NCBI RefSeq assembly: GCF_900129505.1
Contig: NZ_LT670818.1
Span: 2,976,001 to 3,040,000 of the forward strand
DNA from: Bradyrhizobium erythrophlei
GTDB lineage: Bacteria; Pseudomonadota; Alphaproteobacteria; Rhizobiales; Xanthobacteraceae
Direction of reading: 5' to 3'
DNA length: 64,000 bases
Shown piece by piece: positions 1-6,933 of the stretch (position 1 is its first letter; each line of letters starts with the position of its first letter). The notes beneath the pieces were generated by a model. It did not search any database. It was not told the origin of the DNA and saw nothing but the letters and a program-made list of their open reading frames with translations. A program made the translations under genes and the position numbers.

Positions 1-341
1 GACCATTCCGGCGTGCTGAAGCGTTTCTTGTGATCAACCGGTTCCGGCCGCGTCACCACGATACCCAGCGACTGTAACAGCGCAACAAAGCCATCAAGCT
101 CGCGCTGCGCCGGTTCGATCATGATCTTTGGAAAACGGAAGCCTGCGACCAGCGACTGAGCCCGCGCAGCCATGCCCGGAATGTTGCAGGTGACAACCGG
201 ATGACCGGACGGGATGGTCGCACCCTCGAGCCTTCCGACAATCACTTCCTCCAGCGGATCCCACTCGTTGTGCGAGTTCACTGGAGAAGCCTGCCCCGCT
301 GGGGCCGCGTCCGGGCCGATACTGCGCGTGATCATGTCCAT
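1..341 (-). CDS. Glycine amidinotransferase-like protein, N-terminal part (runs off the left edge)
   Basis: Reading the minus strand from an ATG at 341 gives an open frame to the window edge, about 113 residues. After a roughly 20-residue leader it reads VNSHNEWDPLEEVIVGR, the conserved opening of the L-arginine:glycine amidinotransferase family (guanidinoacetate and related guanidino-compound synthesis). It continues with a Pro/Gly/His-rich segment, two predicted strands and an EPAQRELDGFVALLQ helix as expected of that fold. The catalytic Cys, His and Asp lie further downstream, outside the window, so activity cannot be judged. A purine-rich AGAGG lies about 12 bases upstream; a second in-frame ATG at 335 is an alternative start. 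The next feature upstream is the group II intron remnant, which does not interrupt the part of the gene visible here. Confidence 0.85.
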   Translation of the reverse strand, partial: MDMITRSIGPDAAPAGQASPVNSHNEWDPLEEVIVGRLEGATIPSGHPVVTCNIPGMAARAQSLVAGFRFPKIMIEPAQRELDGFVALLQSLGIVVTRPEPVDHKKRFSTPEW

Positions 342-545
342 TGCATGAGGCCTCTGAGGGCTACAACTGTCGCGCGTCTTGGAGGTTCCAACGGAAGCTG
401 GACGCGGTCGGCGGGCGACGAATTGGCCTAATCTACGACCGGGGACGGCTCGTATAAATCTAAAGACTAGAGCCGCTTGCCGATTTCAACTGAGGCGGTT
501 CCGCCTGGCGTTAGCGTCAAAGTGTCCAAGTCCGAGTTGGGTCTT

Positions 546-1194
546 GTGTCACGAAGCGTAGCCGGTCCAAACGGCTGCGCGCAACTTTATGGGAGATGAA
601 GGTAGGTCCTTCGGGTTCGGCGATCAGGTCGCTGATCCCAAGCCACCGCAGGCCGCTTTGGTCAAAAGCCACGGTGGTGAGCGCTGCGGAAACGCTGGGA
701 CGGTGATCCCGGCAGGTACGGTTGAGAGAGGCGAGCGCAAGCGAACCGTCGATGAAGTGTCGAAATCGGATTAGGTGATGTCAAAACCGAGGGTTGACCC
801 TACCTTCGGGATCAGTTCGGTGGATGTCCTGATACTGACCGAGCGACATCCGGCATGTAGACGGCGCGAATCTCAACCAGGCTCTTGTAAGGAACGTGAG
901 AACCTAGCCGGCGATGCCAAGGGAAAAGACACAAGCGGCTCCAACCGCAAGGCCGAAAGTACCGATGCGCCGGAGAGGGGCGGACTGCTCCGTAGTAGCG
1001 AGGAAGCGGCTGTAATGGTCGTGGAGCGAAGGGGGCGGGTCATCGACGATGAATCGGGCCAACCGGCAACGGGAGGAGCCCGAAGCTCAACGGAAGGCGG
1101 CAGCCTTAAATCGATGGCACGAGCCGGATGATGCGAGAGTATCAAGTCCGGATCTGTGAGAGGCTCAGGGTGAAATTCCCCGGGCCTACTCGGC
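546..1194 (+). mobile_element. Group II intron lacking its reverse transcriptase (ORF-less or decayed)
   Basis: The clearest landmark is a domain V-like hairpin at about 1119-1156: GAGCCGGATGAT, a GAGA loop, then ATCAAGTCCGGATC, with the AGC catalytic triad on the 5' strand. It is followed by a domain VI-like stem (aggctcaggg / ccccgggcct) with an unpaired A, ending near 1194. Upstream, 600-1060 has the texture of group II domains I-III and of the leader normally found before an ltrA-type gene (a CTTGTAAGGAACGTGAGAACC segment near 885-905, then GTGGAGCGAAGGGGGCGGGTC near 1020). Between that leader and domain V only about 80 bases remain, where roughly 1.2-1.4 kb of maturase gene is expected. 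The 5' boundary is uncertain; GTGTCAC near 546 is the best candidate for the GUGYG-like intron start. Short peptides predicted here are not real genes. The 200 bases between the intron and the amidinotransferase start hold nothing I recognise. Confidence 0.72.
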
Positions 1195-1285
1195 AATCGC
1201 ATCGGTTTTGGCATGCCCCAAGCATATCCAGTTAGTGGGTAATCTCGGAGGTGCCGAAGCAGATCAATTATCCGCGCCTCTGCGC

Positions 1286-1440
1286 ACCTCCCATAGGGAG
1301 AGGTCGGCGCATCCGGGTCGGCGCATCGCGCCGTCCGGGCACAGGCTCAGCGCCGGGTGAGGGGTTACGCTCACTCGTTGGACCTGCGCCCCTTACCCGA
1401 TTTGCTGCGCAAATCGACCTCTTCCCGATGGGAAGAGGTG
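1286..1440. repeat. Dispersed palindromic intergenic repeat
   Basis: The two ends are complementary: cacctcccatagggagaggt near 1288 and acctcttcccgatgggaaga near 1420. The interior holds the further self-complementary block GGGTGAGGGGTTACGCTCACTCG. This matches a repeat type common between genes in Bradyrhizobium-group genomes. It lies just downstream of the glycosylase stop codon and may end its transcription. Confidence 0.6.
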
Positions 1441-1445
1441 ACTAA

Positions 1446-1967
1446 TCATCCTGGTCCAGCCGCGCCTCTGACTCGTTCCGCGAACGCGTGCCAGATTTCC
1501 GGACGCCAGCTTCCATTGGCCGCGCCCGATGTCGAAGGCAGTATCCAGATCCGGGTCGTCGCGATGGTCTCGGTCTGCTCGCCATAATCTTTCCTGCCGC
1601 CCAGAAATCTCTCGCCTGCCGTCTTGCTGGTGAAGGCAAGGAATTTGGGCCGGCACGCGGCGATGGACGCTTGCAGACGGGTGCGTCCGGTCCCCGCCGC
1701 GCCGGCCAGCGGGATCTGATGATCCATTCCCGCATGTGTCTTCACGAGGTCGGTGAGACCGATCCCGTATTTGAGGAGCTCGCGATATTGCCGAGGCTCC
1801 AGCAGCTCGGAAGTAAGCCCGGTCTCGTGCAGAATTATCCAGAACTTGTTCTGCTTGTGCGCATAGTAGGCCGCCGCTGCGGCGGATGCGGTACTTGCCG
1901 CGGATCCACACAGCACGACTTGCAGGGATTCGACCAGCAGGTCCTGGAGAATGTCCGGCAAGCGCAA
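1446..1967 (-). CDS. Mismatch-specific (TDG/Mug-like) DNA glycosylase
   Basis: Uracil-DNA-glycosylase superfamily protein of about 173 residues, predicted to excise a mismatched or deaminated pyrimidine. Visible signatures are PDILQDLLVESLQVVLCGSA at the N-terminus (motif 1 position), AYYAHKQNKFW, YGIGLTDLVKTHAGMDHQI, FTSKTAG, and a motif 2-like LPSTSGAANGSW. Motif 1 is CGSAAS rather than the GINPG of classical Mug; I recall this variant in rhizobial proteins annotated as mismatch-specific glycosylases. I placed the start at a TTG at 1967, one base after the TAA of the upstream repressor. The ATG at 2036 would give a 68-base overlap and an Arg-rich extension unlike the family. The spacing suggests co-transcription and translational coupling with the S24 repressor. 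Confidence 0.78.
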   Translation of the reverse strand: MRLPDILQDLLVESLQVVLCGSAASTASAAAAAYYAHKQNKFWIILHETGLTSELLEPRQYRELLKYGIGLTDLVKTHAGMDHQIPLAGAAGTGRTRLQASIAACRPKFLAFTSKTAGERFLGGRKDYGEQTETIATTRIWILPSTSGAANGSWRPEIWHAFAERVRGAAGPG

Positions 1968-1968
1968 G

Positions 1969-2616
1969 TTACTGACTCGCCCACACGATCCGCGCGATCC
2001 ACGCGACGTCGCCGGCCGAAAGCGTGCGGTCGGCATGGCCCGAATTCAGCGATTGCAGCTCCAGCGTCTTGGTGGTGCGGCGCTTCAATTCCCTGACCAT
2101 CACTTCGCCGGCCCTGGTTTTCACCACCACCCGGTCGCCCCGGCGGATCGGCGTACCGGGGGACACCACGAGGACGTCGCCGTCGCGATAGGTGGGCTGC
2201 ATCTGGTCGCCGGAGATTTCCAGCGCGTAGGCATGCTCGTCATTGAGCGCAGGCAGCGCCACCTGGTCCCATCCCTTGCCGGTCGGGAACCCGCCATCGT
2301 CGAAATAGCCGCCGCCGGCGGTTTGCGCGAAGCCGAGATGCGGCAGCGACGGCACGGTCCGCGCGCTGTCGCCGATCAGTTGCACGAACGTCTCGATGGA
2401 ACTGTTGGTTGCCGCCAGGGCCTTGGAGACCGATTCGGTCGAAGGCCAGCGTTCGCGGCCATCGGGCGTGACGCGCTTGGATTTGTTGAAGGTGGTGGGA
2501 TCGAGGCCGGAGCGCCTGGCGAGCCCGGAGGGCGACAGGCCGGCGCGCTCCGCCAGCCGGTCCAGCGCCGTCCAGATTTGCCCGTGGGTCAGCGTTTTCG
2601 GCTGTTTGGCCATCAT
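1969..2616 (-). CDS. S24/LexA-like repressor with a Gln at the catalytic serine position
   Basis: A 215-residue two-domain protein. Residues 10-75 form an HTH domain (LAERAGLSPSGLARRSGLDPTTFNKSKR); 125-215 are an S24 signal-peptidase-like domain. In LexA/CI proteins the motif is GDSM, whose Ser is the self-cleavage nucleophile. Here it reads EISGDQMQPTYRDGD, with Gln at residue 138 (codon CAG). The partner lysine is present (RVVVKT, Lys166). Loss of the serine predicts a repressor that cannot autocleave and senses something else, or acts constitutively. Its stop codon is one base from the glycosylase start, so the pair probably forms an operon. I see no obvious GTTC-N7-GTTC SOS box, though I did not search exhaustively. 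Tandem ATGs at 2616 and 2613 are equivalent starts. Confidence 0.85.
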   Translation of the reverse strand: MMAKQPKTLTHGQIWTALDRLAERAGLSPSGLARRSGLDPTTFNKSKRVTPDGRERWPSTESVSKALAATNSSIETFVQLIGDSARTVPSLPHLGFAQTAGGGYFDDGGFPTGKGWDQVALPALNDEHAYALEISGDQMQPTYRDGDVLVVSPGTPIRRGDRVVVKTRAGEVMVRELKRRTTKTLELQSLNSGHADRTLSAGDVAWIARIVWASQ

Positions 2617-2782
2617 CCGGTGCTTCTCGACTTAGGAATTATTGCCTCAAATGGCGGCCTTTCGCAATCGCGGTGGAGCGTCCTGCGCTACGCCCTTGAA
2701 GTGCGCAGGCGCCGCCGATACGGTCCGGCACCCCCCGGGAAATCCCATTGGACTCAACGACAAGACAGGACTTTCGGATCAC

Positions 2783-3127
2783 GTGCGCAGGATCTACAAA
2801 ATCTGCCCCGCTTCGGCCTGGCGCGAAGCCGAGCGGCAAGGGGTTTACCGCGGCAGTGCCGACGACGCGCGCGACGGTTTTATTCATTTTTCCATCGCCT
2901 CGCAGGTCGCGGAGACCGCAAGGAAGCATTTCTTCGGCCAGACCGGACTGTTCCTGATCGAGGTCGACGCCGATGCGCTCGGCGAGGCGCTGCGCTTTGA
3001 ACCCTCGCGCAACGGCGAACTGTTTCCGCATCTCTACGGCGAACTCGATCTCGGCGCGGTCGTCGGCGTGCACGACATGCAGGCGCGGTCGGACGGCACG
3101 CATGATATTCCGGAGTTCGCCCCGTGA
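2783..3127 (+). CDS. DUF952 domain-containing protein
   Basis: A cytosolic protein of 114 residues matching DUF952 throughout: RIYKICPASAWREAERQGVYRGSADDARDGFIHFS, then the VAETARKHFFGQTGLFLIEVDA and FPHLYGELDLGAVVGVHDM blocks. The molecular function of DUF952 is not established. The open frame extends upstream to 2642, but that part is low-complexity and unlike the family. A GTG at 2783 with AGGA about 12 bases before it is the natural start. The stop codon overlaps the pyrD start (GTGA), which indicates co-translation with pyrD, the usual neighbour in this lineage. Confidence 0.85.
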   Translation: MRRIYKICPASAWREAERQGVYRGSADDARDGFIHFSIASQVAETARKHFFGQTGLFLIEVDADALGEALRFEPSRNGELFPHLYGELDLGAVVGVHDMQARSDGTHDIPEFAP

Positions 3128-4218
3128 TCCGCGCCTTCGACGCCTTCTCGCTGCCGCTGTTGCGCTGGTTCGATCCGGAGGATGCGCATCGGCTTGCGAT
3201 CCAGGGTTTGAAACTGCTGCCGCCGACGCGGCCGCGGCCGGACGATTCGAAGCTCGCGGTGCGGGCGTTCGGCCTGAACTTCCCCAACCCGATCGGCATG
3301 GCCGCGGGCTTCGACAAGAGCGCGGAAGTGCCCGACGCGCTGCTGCGGTTAGGTTTCGGCTTTGTCGAAATCGGAACCGTGACGCCGAGGCCGCAAACCG
3401 GCAATCCGCGGCCGCGGCTGTTCCGGCTGGAGCGCGACGAGGCCGCGATCAACCGCATGGGATTCAACAATGACGGCGCCGAGGCGGTGCTGCGGCGGCT
3501 GGCGGCGCGCGCGCATCTGGGCGGTATCCTCGGCGTCAATGTCGGCGCCAACAAGGATTCCGCCGACCGCGTCGCCGACTATGTCAAGCTGATCGAGACC
3601 TTCGCGCCGGTGGCAAGCTATTTCACCGTCAACGTGTCGTCACCGAACACGCCGGGCCTGCGCAACCTGCAGCAGGCCGCAGCCCTCGACGATCTCCTGG
3701 CAAAAGTGATCGACGCGCGCGAGCGCGTGCGCCAGAACGCCGGCGATTCGCCGGTGCTGTTGAAGATCGCGCCCGACCTCAGCCTCACCGAACTCGACGA
3801 CGTCGTGCATATCGCCCGCTCGCGCCGTGTCGACGGCATGATCGTGGCCAATACCACCACGGCGCGGCCCTCGACCTTGCGCGAACAGATCCGCGCCAAG
3901 GAGCAGGGCGGCCTGTCGGGGCGGCCGCTGTTCCGGCTGTCGACTCGCATGGTGGCCGAGACCTATGTGCGCGCCGAAGGCGCATTTCCGCTGGTCGGCG
4001 TCGGCGGCATCGATTCAGGCGGCGCCGCGCTGACAAAAATTCGCGCCGGCGCCAGCCTGATCCAGCTTTATTCGTCGCTGATCTACAAGGGCCTCGGCCT
4101 GGTCGACCACATCAAGAACGATCTCGCCGCGACGCTGCTCCGCACAGGCCGCGACTCGCTGTCCGAAATCGTCGGCGCCGACGCCGCGACGATCACTGCC
4201 GAGGACTGGCCGGTTTGA
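3124..4218 (+). CDS. pyrD: Dihydroorotate dehydrogenase (quinone), class 2
   Basis: 364 residues, the usual class 2 length, carrying out the fourth step of pyrimidine synthesis: FMN-dependent oxidation of dihydroorotate with electrons passed to membrane quinone. The N-terminal extension (residues 1-45, IRAFDAFSLPLLRWFDPEDAH) is the membrane/quinone-tunnel element that distinguishes class 2. FMN-binding blocks are visible: NPIGMAAGFDKSAEVPDALL near 55-74, INRMGFNNDG near 109, and the phosphate-binding VGVGGIDSGGAAL near the C-terminus. The catalytic base is Ser173 in VSSPNTPGLR. The start is GTG, overlapping the stop of the DUF952 gene by four bases. A palindromic repeat follows the stop codon and separates pyrD from the convergent MBL gene. 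Confidence 0.97.
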   Translation: MIRAFDAFSLPLLRWFDPEDAHRLAIQGLKLLPPTRPRPDDSKLAVRAFGLNFPNPIGMAAGFDKSAEVPDALLRLGFGFVEIGTVTPRPQTGNPRPRLFRLERDEAAINRMGFNNDGAEAVLRRLAARAHLGGILGVNVGANKDSADRVADYVKLIETFAPVASYFTVNVSSPNTPGLRNLQQAAALDDLLAKVIDARERVRQNAGDSPVLLKIAPDLSLTELDDVVHIARSRRVDGMIVANTTTARPSTLREQIRAKEQGGLSGRPLFRLSTRMVAETYVRAEGAFPLVGVGGIDSGGAALTKIRAGASLIQLYSSLIYKGLGLVDHIKNDLAATLLRTGRDSLSEIVGADAATITAEDWPV

Positions 4219-4242
4219 TTCGAACGGGCGGGATGTCAAACT

Positions 4243-4327
4243 CGTCATTGCGAGCGCAGCGAAGCAATCCATAGAGCGGCAGGAAAGAAAGCTAGATTGC
4301 TTCGTCGCTTCGCTCCTCGCAATGACG
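4243..4327. repeat. Palindromic repeat between convergent genes, likely bidirectional terminator
   Basis: Left arm CGTCATTGCGAGCGCAGCGAAGCAATC and right arm GATTGCTTCGTCGCTTCGCTCCTCGCAATGACG are near-perfect complements around a spacer of about 28 bases. This is a widespread rhizobial intergenic repeat. Its position between the stops of pyrD (plus) and the MBL hydrolase (minus) suits a transcript end for both. Confidence 0.8.
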
Positions 4328-4337
4328 GGAAAATAGC

Positions 4338-5072
4338 TTACAACTCCACAATCATGCCGTCGCTCGCAGTCGTGTAGGCCAGCGTATCCAGCCGCCCCAG
4401 CATGTCGTCGCTCATGTGGGTCAGCACCAGCCGCTTCGGCTTGATCTCGTCGAGATGCGCCGCAAGCGTTGCGAGGCTAAGGTGGTTCTTCACCGGCCTG
4501 TCATACGTATAGGCCTCGGCGATGAACAGGTCGGCGCCGCGTGCCGCCGGAACCAGCGTCTCCGTCCATTCGGTGTCGGCGCTGTAGGCGATGACACGGC
4601 CCTCGGCTTCCACCCGGTAGGCCAGGAACGGGCCGCCGGATTCGCCATGCACCACCGGATAGGGCGTGACTTTGATCGTACCGAAGTCTTGCGTTTGTTC
4701 GGGCTTGAGCGCGACCACCGAAAGATCGAACCGCTGCTTTGTCCTGGACGAATTCTCAAACAGGACTTCCATCACCTGCGCCAGCCGCGTCTCGATTCCT
4801 TCCGGCCCCGCGATCACCAGCGGCCGGGTGCGGCGGGTGAACTGGGCGTCGAGCAGCAGGAACGGCAGCCCGGCAAAATGATCACCGTGAAAATGCGTGA
4901 TCAGGATGAGATCGATGCGGTCGCGGTCGATGCCGAGCCGCTTTAGCGCCGGCAGCGAGGAAGCGCCGCAATCGATCAGGAAATTGACCTTCTCGCCAGT
5001 GACGTGAAAGCAGGTGTTGTACCTTCCGCCGGAACCGAACGCGTCGCCACAGCCGACAAACCGCACCTGCAT
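4338..5072 (-). CDS. MBL-fold metallo-hydrolase, ribonuclease Z/phosphodiesterase-like
   Basis: A 244-residue metallo-beta-lactamase-fold protein. The zinc signature THFHGDHFAG lies near residues 58-67, preceded by the strand NFLIDCGASS. Distal metal ligands are suggested by AYSADTEW, FIAEAYTYDRPVKNHLSLATL and VLTHMSDDML. The order, with a His motif late in the chain, is that of the RNase Z/ElaC/cyclic phosphodiesterase branch rather than glyoxalase II. It is short for a full tRNase Z and I see no flexible arm, so a small-molecule phosphodiesterase role is possible. The start at 5072 gives MQVRFVGCGDAFGSGGRYNT and has AAGGGA upstream; the longer frame to 5207 overlaps the MATE gene and is Arg/Cys-rich junk. 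It lies 13 bases after the MATE stop, probably in one operon. Confidence 0.85.
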   Translation of the reverse strand: MQVRFVGCGDAFGSGGRYNTCFHVTGEKVNFLIDCGASSLPALKRLGIDRDRIDLILITHFHGDHFAGLPFLLLDAQFTRRTRPLVIAGPEGIETRLAQVMEVLFENSSRTKQRFDLSVVALKPEQTQDFGTIKVTPYPVVHGESGGPFLAYRVEAEGRVIAYSADTEWTETLVPAARGADLFIAEAYTYDRPVKNHLSLATLAAHLDEIKPKRLVLTHMSDDMLGRLDTLAYTTASDGMIVEL

Positions 5073-5085
5073 CGGTCGGATTCCC

Positions 5086-6417
5086 TTAAGGTTCAGCCGG
5101 CACCTTCGGTTGCCGGAACGACGCCCGCAGCATCGCCGGATAGCGCAGCGCCTGCAACCCGCCGCGGGCGGCGTAATGCACCAGGAACGCAGCCCACAGC
5201 CCGGCATTGCCGAACGACCGCAAGCCCAGCCACGCAGCGAGAAAGATCAGCAGCGACAGCATCATCAGATTGCGCATCTCGCGCGCCCAGGTCGCGCCGA
5301 TATAGACCCCGTCGAAGCCGAAGGCGAATACGGCAAGCAGCGGCGACGCCACCACGAACGGCAGATAGTCGCGCGCGCCATGGCGGACGTCCGCGCTCGC
5401 GGTCATGAGGTCGATCAAGCCGGGGCCGAACAGCGCGAAAATGGCGGTCACGGCAAGCGCGAAGCCAAATCCCCACGACATCACGCGCCGGACCGCGCCG
5501 GAGAACGCCGGCCTGTCGCGGGCGCCATAGGCGCGGCCGCAGAGCTGTTCGGCGGCATTGGCAAGGCCGTCGAGGAAGAACGCGCTGACTAGGAGAAAAT
5601 TGTTCAGCACCGCGTTGGCGGCCAGCGTCACGTCGCCGGCGCGCGCGCCCTGCGCGGTGAAGAACAGGAATACGGTGATCAGCGAGGCGGTGCGGATCAT
5701 GATGTCGCGGTTGACGCCGAGCATGCGGATCAGCTTGTCGCGGTCAAGCAGCGTCGCACGGGGGATGGCGGGTTGTCCGCTGGTGAGGCGGCGCGCAATG
5801 AGGAGGCCGAGCAGGAGACCGAAGGCTTCCGCGATCAATGCGGCGATGGCCGCGCCGGATATGCCGGCGTTTGCGACCAGCACCAGCAGCACCGTGCCCG
5901 CCATGTTGATGAGGTTGATCGCGATCTGCACGGCCAGCGCGAGCCGGGCGCGCGCCTGTCCGATCAGCCAGCCGAGCACGACATAGTTCGCCAGCGCCAC
6001 CGGCGCCGACCAGATCCGGATGATGAAGTAGGTCCGTGCCGCGCGCGTAACGCCCTCGCTGCCACCCATCGCGCCGAGCATGATCGCGGCCAGCGGGATC
6101 TGCAGGGCGATGAGGGCGGCGCCGATCAGCGCCGCCACGACAAGCCCGCGCACGAACAGCGCGCGCAGTTCCAGCGTCTCGCCGGCGCCGAGCGCCTGCG
6201 CCGTGAAGGCGACCGTGCTCATGCGCAGGAAGGCGAACAGCCAGAACAGGCAGTCGAAGATCACCGAGGCGATGGCGACGCCGCCGAGCAGGGTGGCGTC
6301 GCCGAGCCGGCCGATCGCGATCGTCGAGACGATGCCGATCAGCGGCGTGGTCAGGTTCGCCACCATCGCCGGACCTGCGATGGCGAACACCTGCGCGCTC
6401 GTAACCCTGGAAGTCAA
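5086..6417 (-). CDS. MATE-family multidrug/toxin exporter (DinF-like)
   Basis: 443 residues with about 12 hydrophobic segments in two homologous halves, the MatE (PF01554) architecture. It would couple export of cationic or aromatic compounds to an ion gradient across the inner membrane. The first block reads VFAIAGPAMVANLTTPLIGIVSTIAIGRLG, typical of DinF-type members. Mid-protein, LTSGQPAIPRATLLDRDKLIRML is the cytoplasmic linker between halves. The second half includes ANAVLNNFLLVSAFFLDGLANAAEQLCGRAYGARDR, a family hallmark. The C-terminus ends with a basic, Pro-rich tail. The 5' flank is the two-hairpin repeat at 6441-6535. The MBL hydrolase follows closely. The transported substrate cannot be read from the sequence. 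Confidence 0.93.
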   Translation of the reverse strand: MTSRVTSAQVFAIAGPAMVANLTTPLIGIVSTIAIGRLGDATLLGGVAIASVIFDCLFWLFAFLRMSTVAFTAQALGAGETLELRALFVRGLVVAALIGAALIALQIPLAAIMLGAMGGSEGVTRAARTYFIIRIWSAPVALANYVVLGWLIGQARARLALAVQIAINLINMAGTVLLVLVANAGISGAAIAALIAEAFGLLLGLLIARRLTSGQPAIPRATLLDRDKLIRMLGVNRDIMIRTASLITVFLFFTAQGARAGDVTLAANAVLNNFLLVSAFFLDGLANAAEQLCGRAYGARDRPAFSGAVRRVMSWGFGFALAVTAIFALFGPGLIDLMTASADVRHGARDYLPFVVASPLLAVFAFGFDGVYIGATWAREMRNLMMLSLLIFLAAWLGLRSFGNAGLWAAFLVHYAARGGLQALRYPAMLRASFRQPKVPAEP

Positions 6418-6440
6418 CGACGGCTGCCTATACGCGAACT

Positions 6441-6535
6441 AAATCACGATCCGATTAGATCGGATCGTGATTTTCGTTTTTTGTTTGAGCATGATCTTGT
6501 CGGAAAACCGGCATCCACTTTTCCGGATCATGCTC
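6441..6535. repeat. Composite two-hairpin repeat, copy 1
   Basis: Two palindromes lie side by side: 6441-6473 (AAATCACGATCCGAT, TAG, ATCGGATCGTGATTT; perfect) and 6487-6535 (GAGCATGATC ... GATCATGCTC enclosing cggaaaaccggcatccacttttccg). The second overlaps the stop codon of the DUF6460 gene. The same pair occurs in reverse order at 49743-49836. Confidence 0.85.
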
Positions 6536-6837
6536 TATCGCCCGCGCGGCGTGCCGAACAGCCGCGACAACAGCCAGATCGGGATCACGATCACCGCACC
6601 CAGCAGGAAGTAGCGCCACAGCCAGTTCACCGCGTCGAAGCCGAGGTTCCACAGCCGCTGGAACAACAGCCGGATGCTCTCGAGGATATTCCAGGGATCG
6701 AAGCCGATCGCAGCCAGCACCACGCCGACGAGGATCGACAGCAGCACCAGCCGAAACGCCACCATCAGCGGCGAGCCGCCGAGAAAGCGGCTGACGCTGT
6801 CATTGGCTGCCGGCAATTCCCTGGTGTCGTTGGCCAT
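6535..6837 (-). CDS. Small DUF6460-like integral membrane protein
   Basis: A 100-residue protein: polar N-terminus (MANDTRELPAANDSVSRFLGGSP), then a hydrophobic segment (VAFRLVLLSILVGVVLAAIGF), an amphipathic stretch containing DPWNILESIRLLFQRLWNLGFDA, and a second membrane span (YFLLGAVIVIPIWLLSRLF) ending in a basic tail. This matches the short rhizobial family I know as DUF6460, with no known function. The start at 6837 has a strong GGGAG Shine-Dalgarno sequence; the longer frame to 6915 lacks one. The gene lies just after the DNA ligase on the same strand, separated by about 95 bases. Its stop codon is embedded in a dispersed repeat. Confidence 0.8.
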   Translation of the reverse strand: MANDTRELPAANDSVSRFLGGSPLMVAFRLVLLSILVGVVLAAIGFDPWNILESIRLLFQRLWNLGFDAVNWLWRYFLLGAVIVIPIWLLSRLFGTPRGR

Positions 6838-6933
6838 TGATGATCTCCCGCGCGTCAAGCCGCAGCCTAGTGTAGTCGGTACCGGGCAGATGGGGAACCC
6901 GCCTGTTGCCGTCAATGGCCCGCCGTTGCGGCT

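Noticed and set aside
775..1131. 118-codon frame in the group II intron
   Set aside because: Falls within structured intron RNA, lacks reverse-transcriptase motifs, and is a familiar false gene of such introns.
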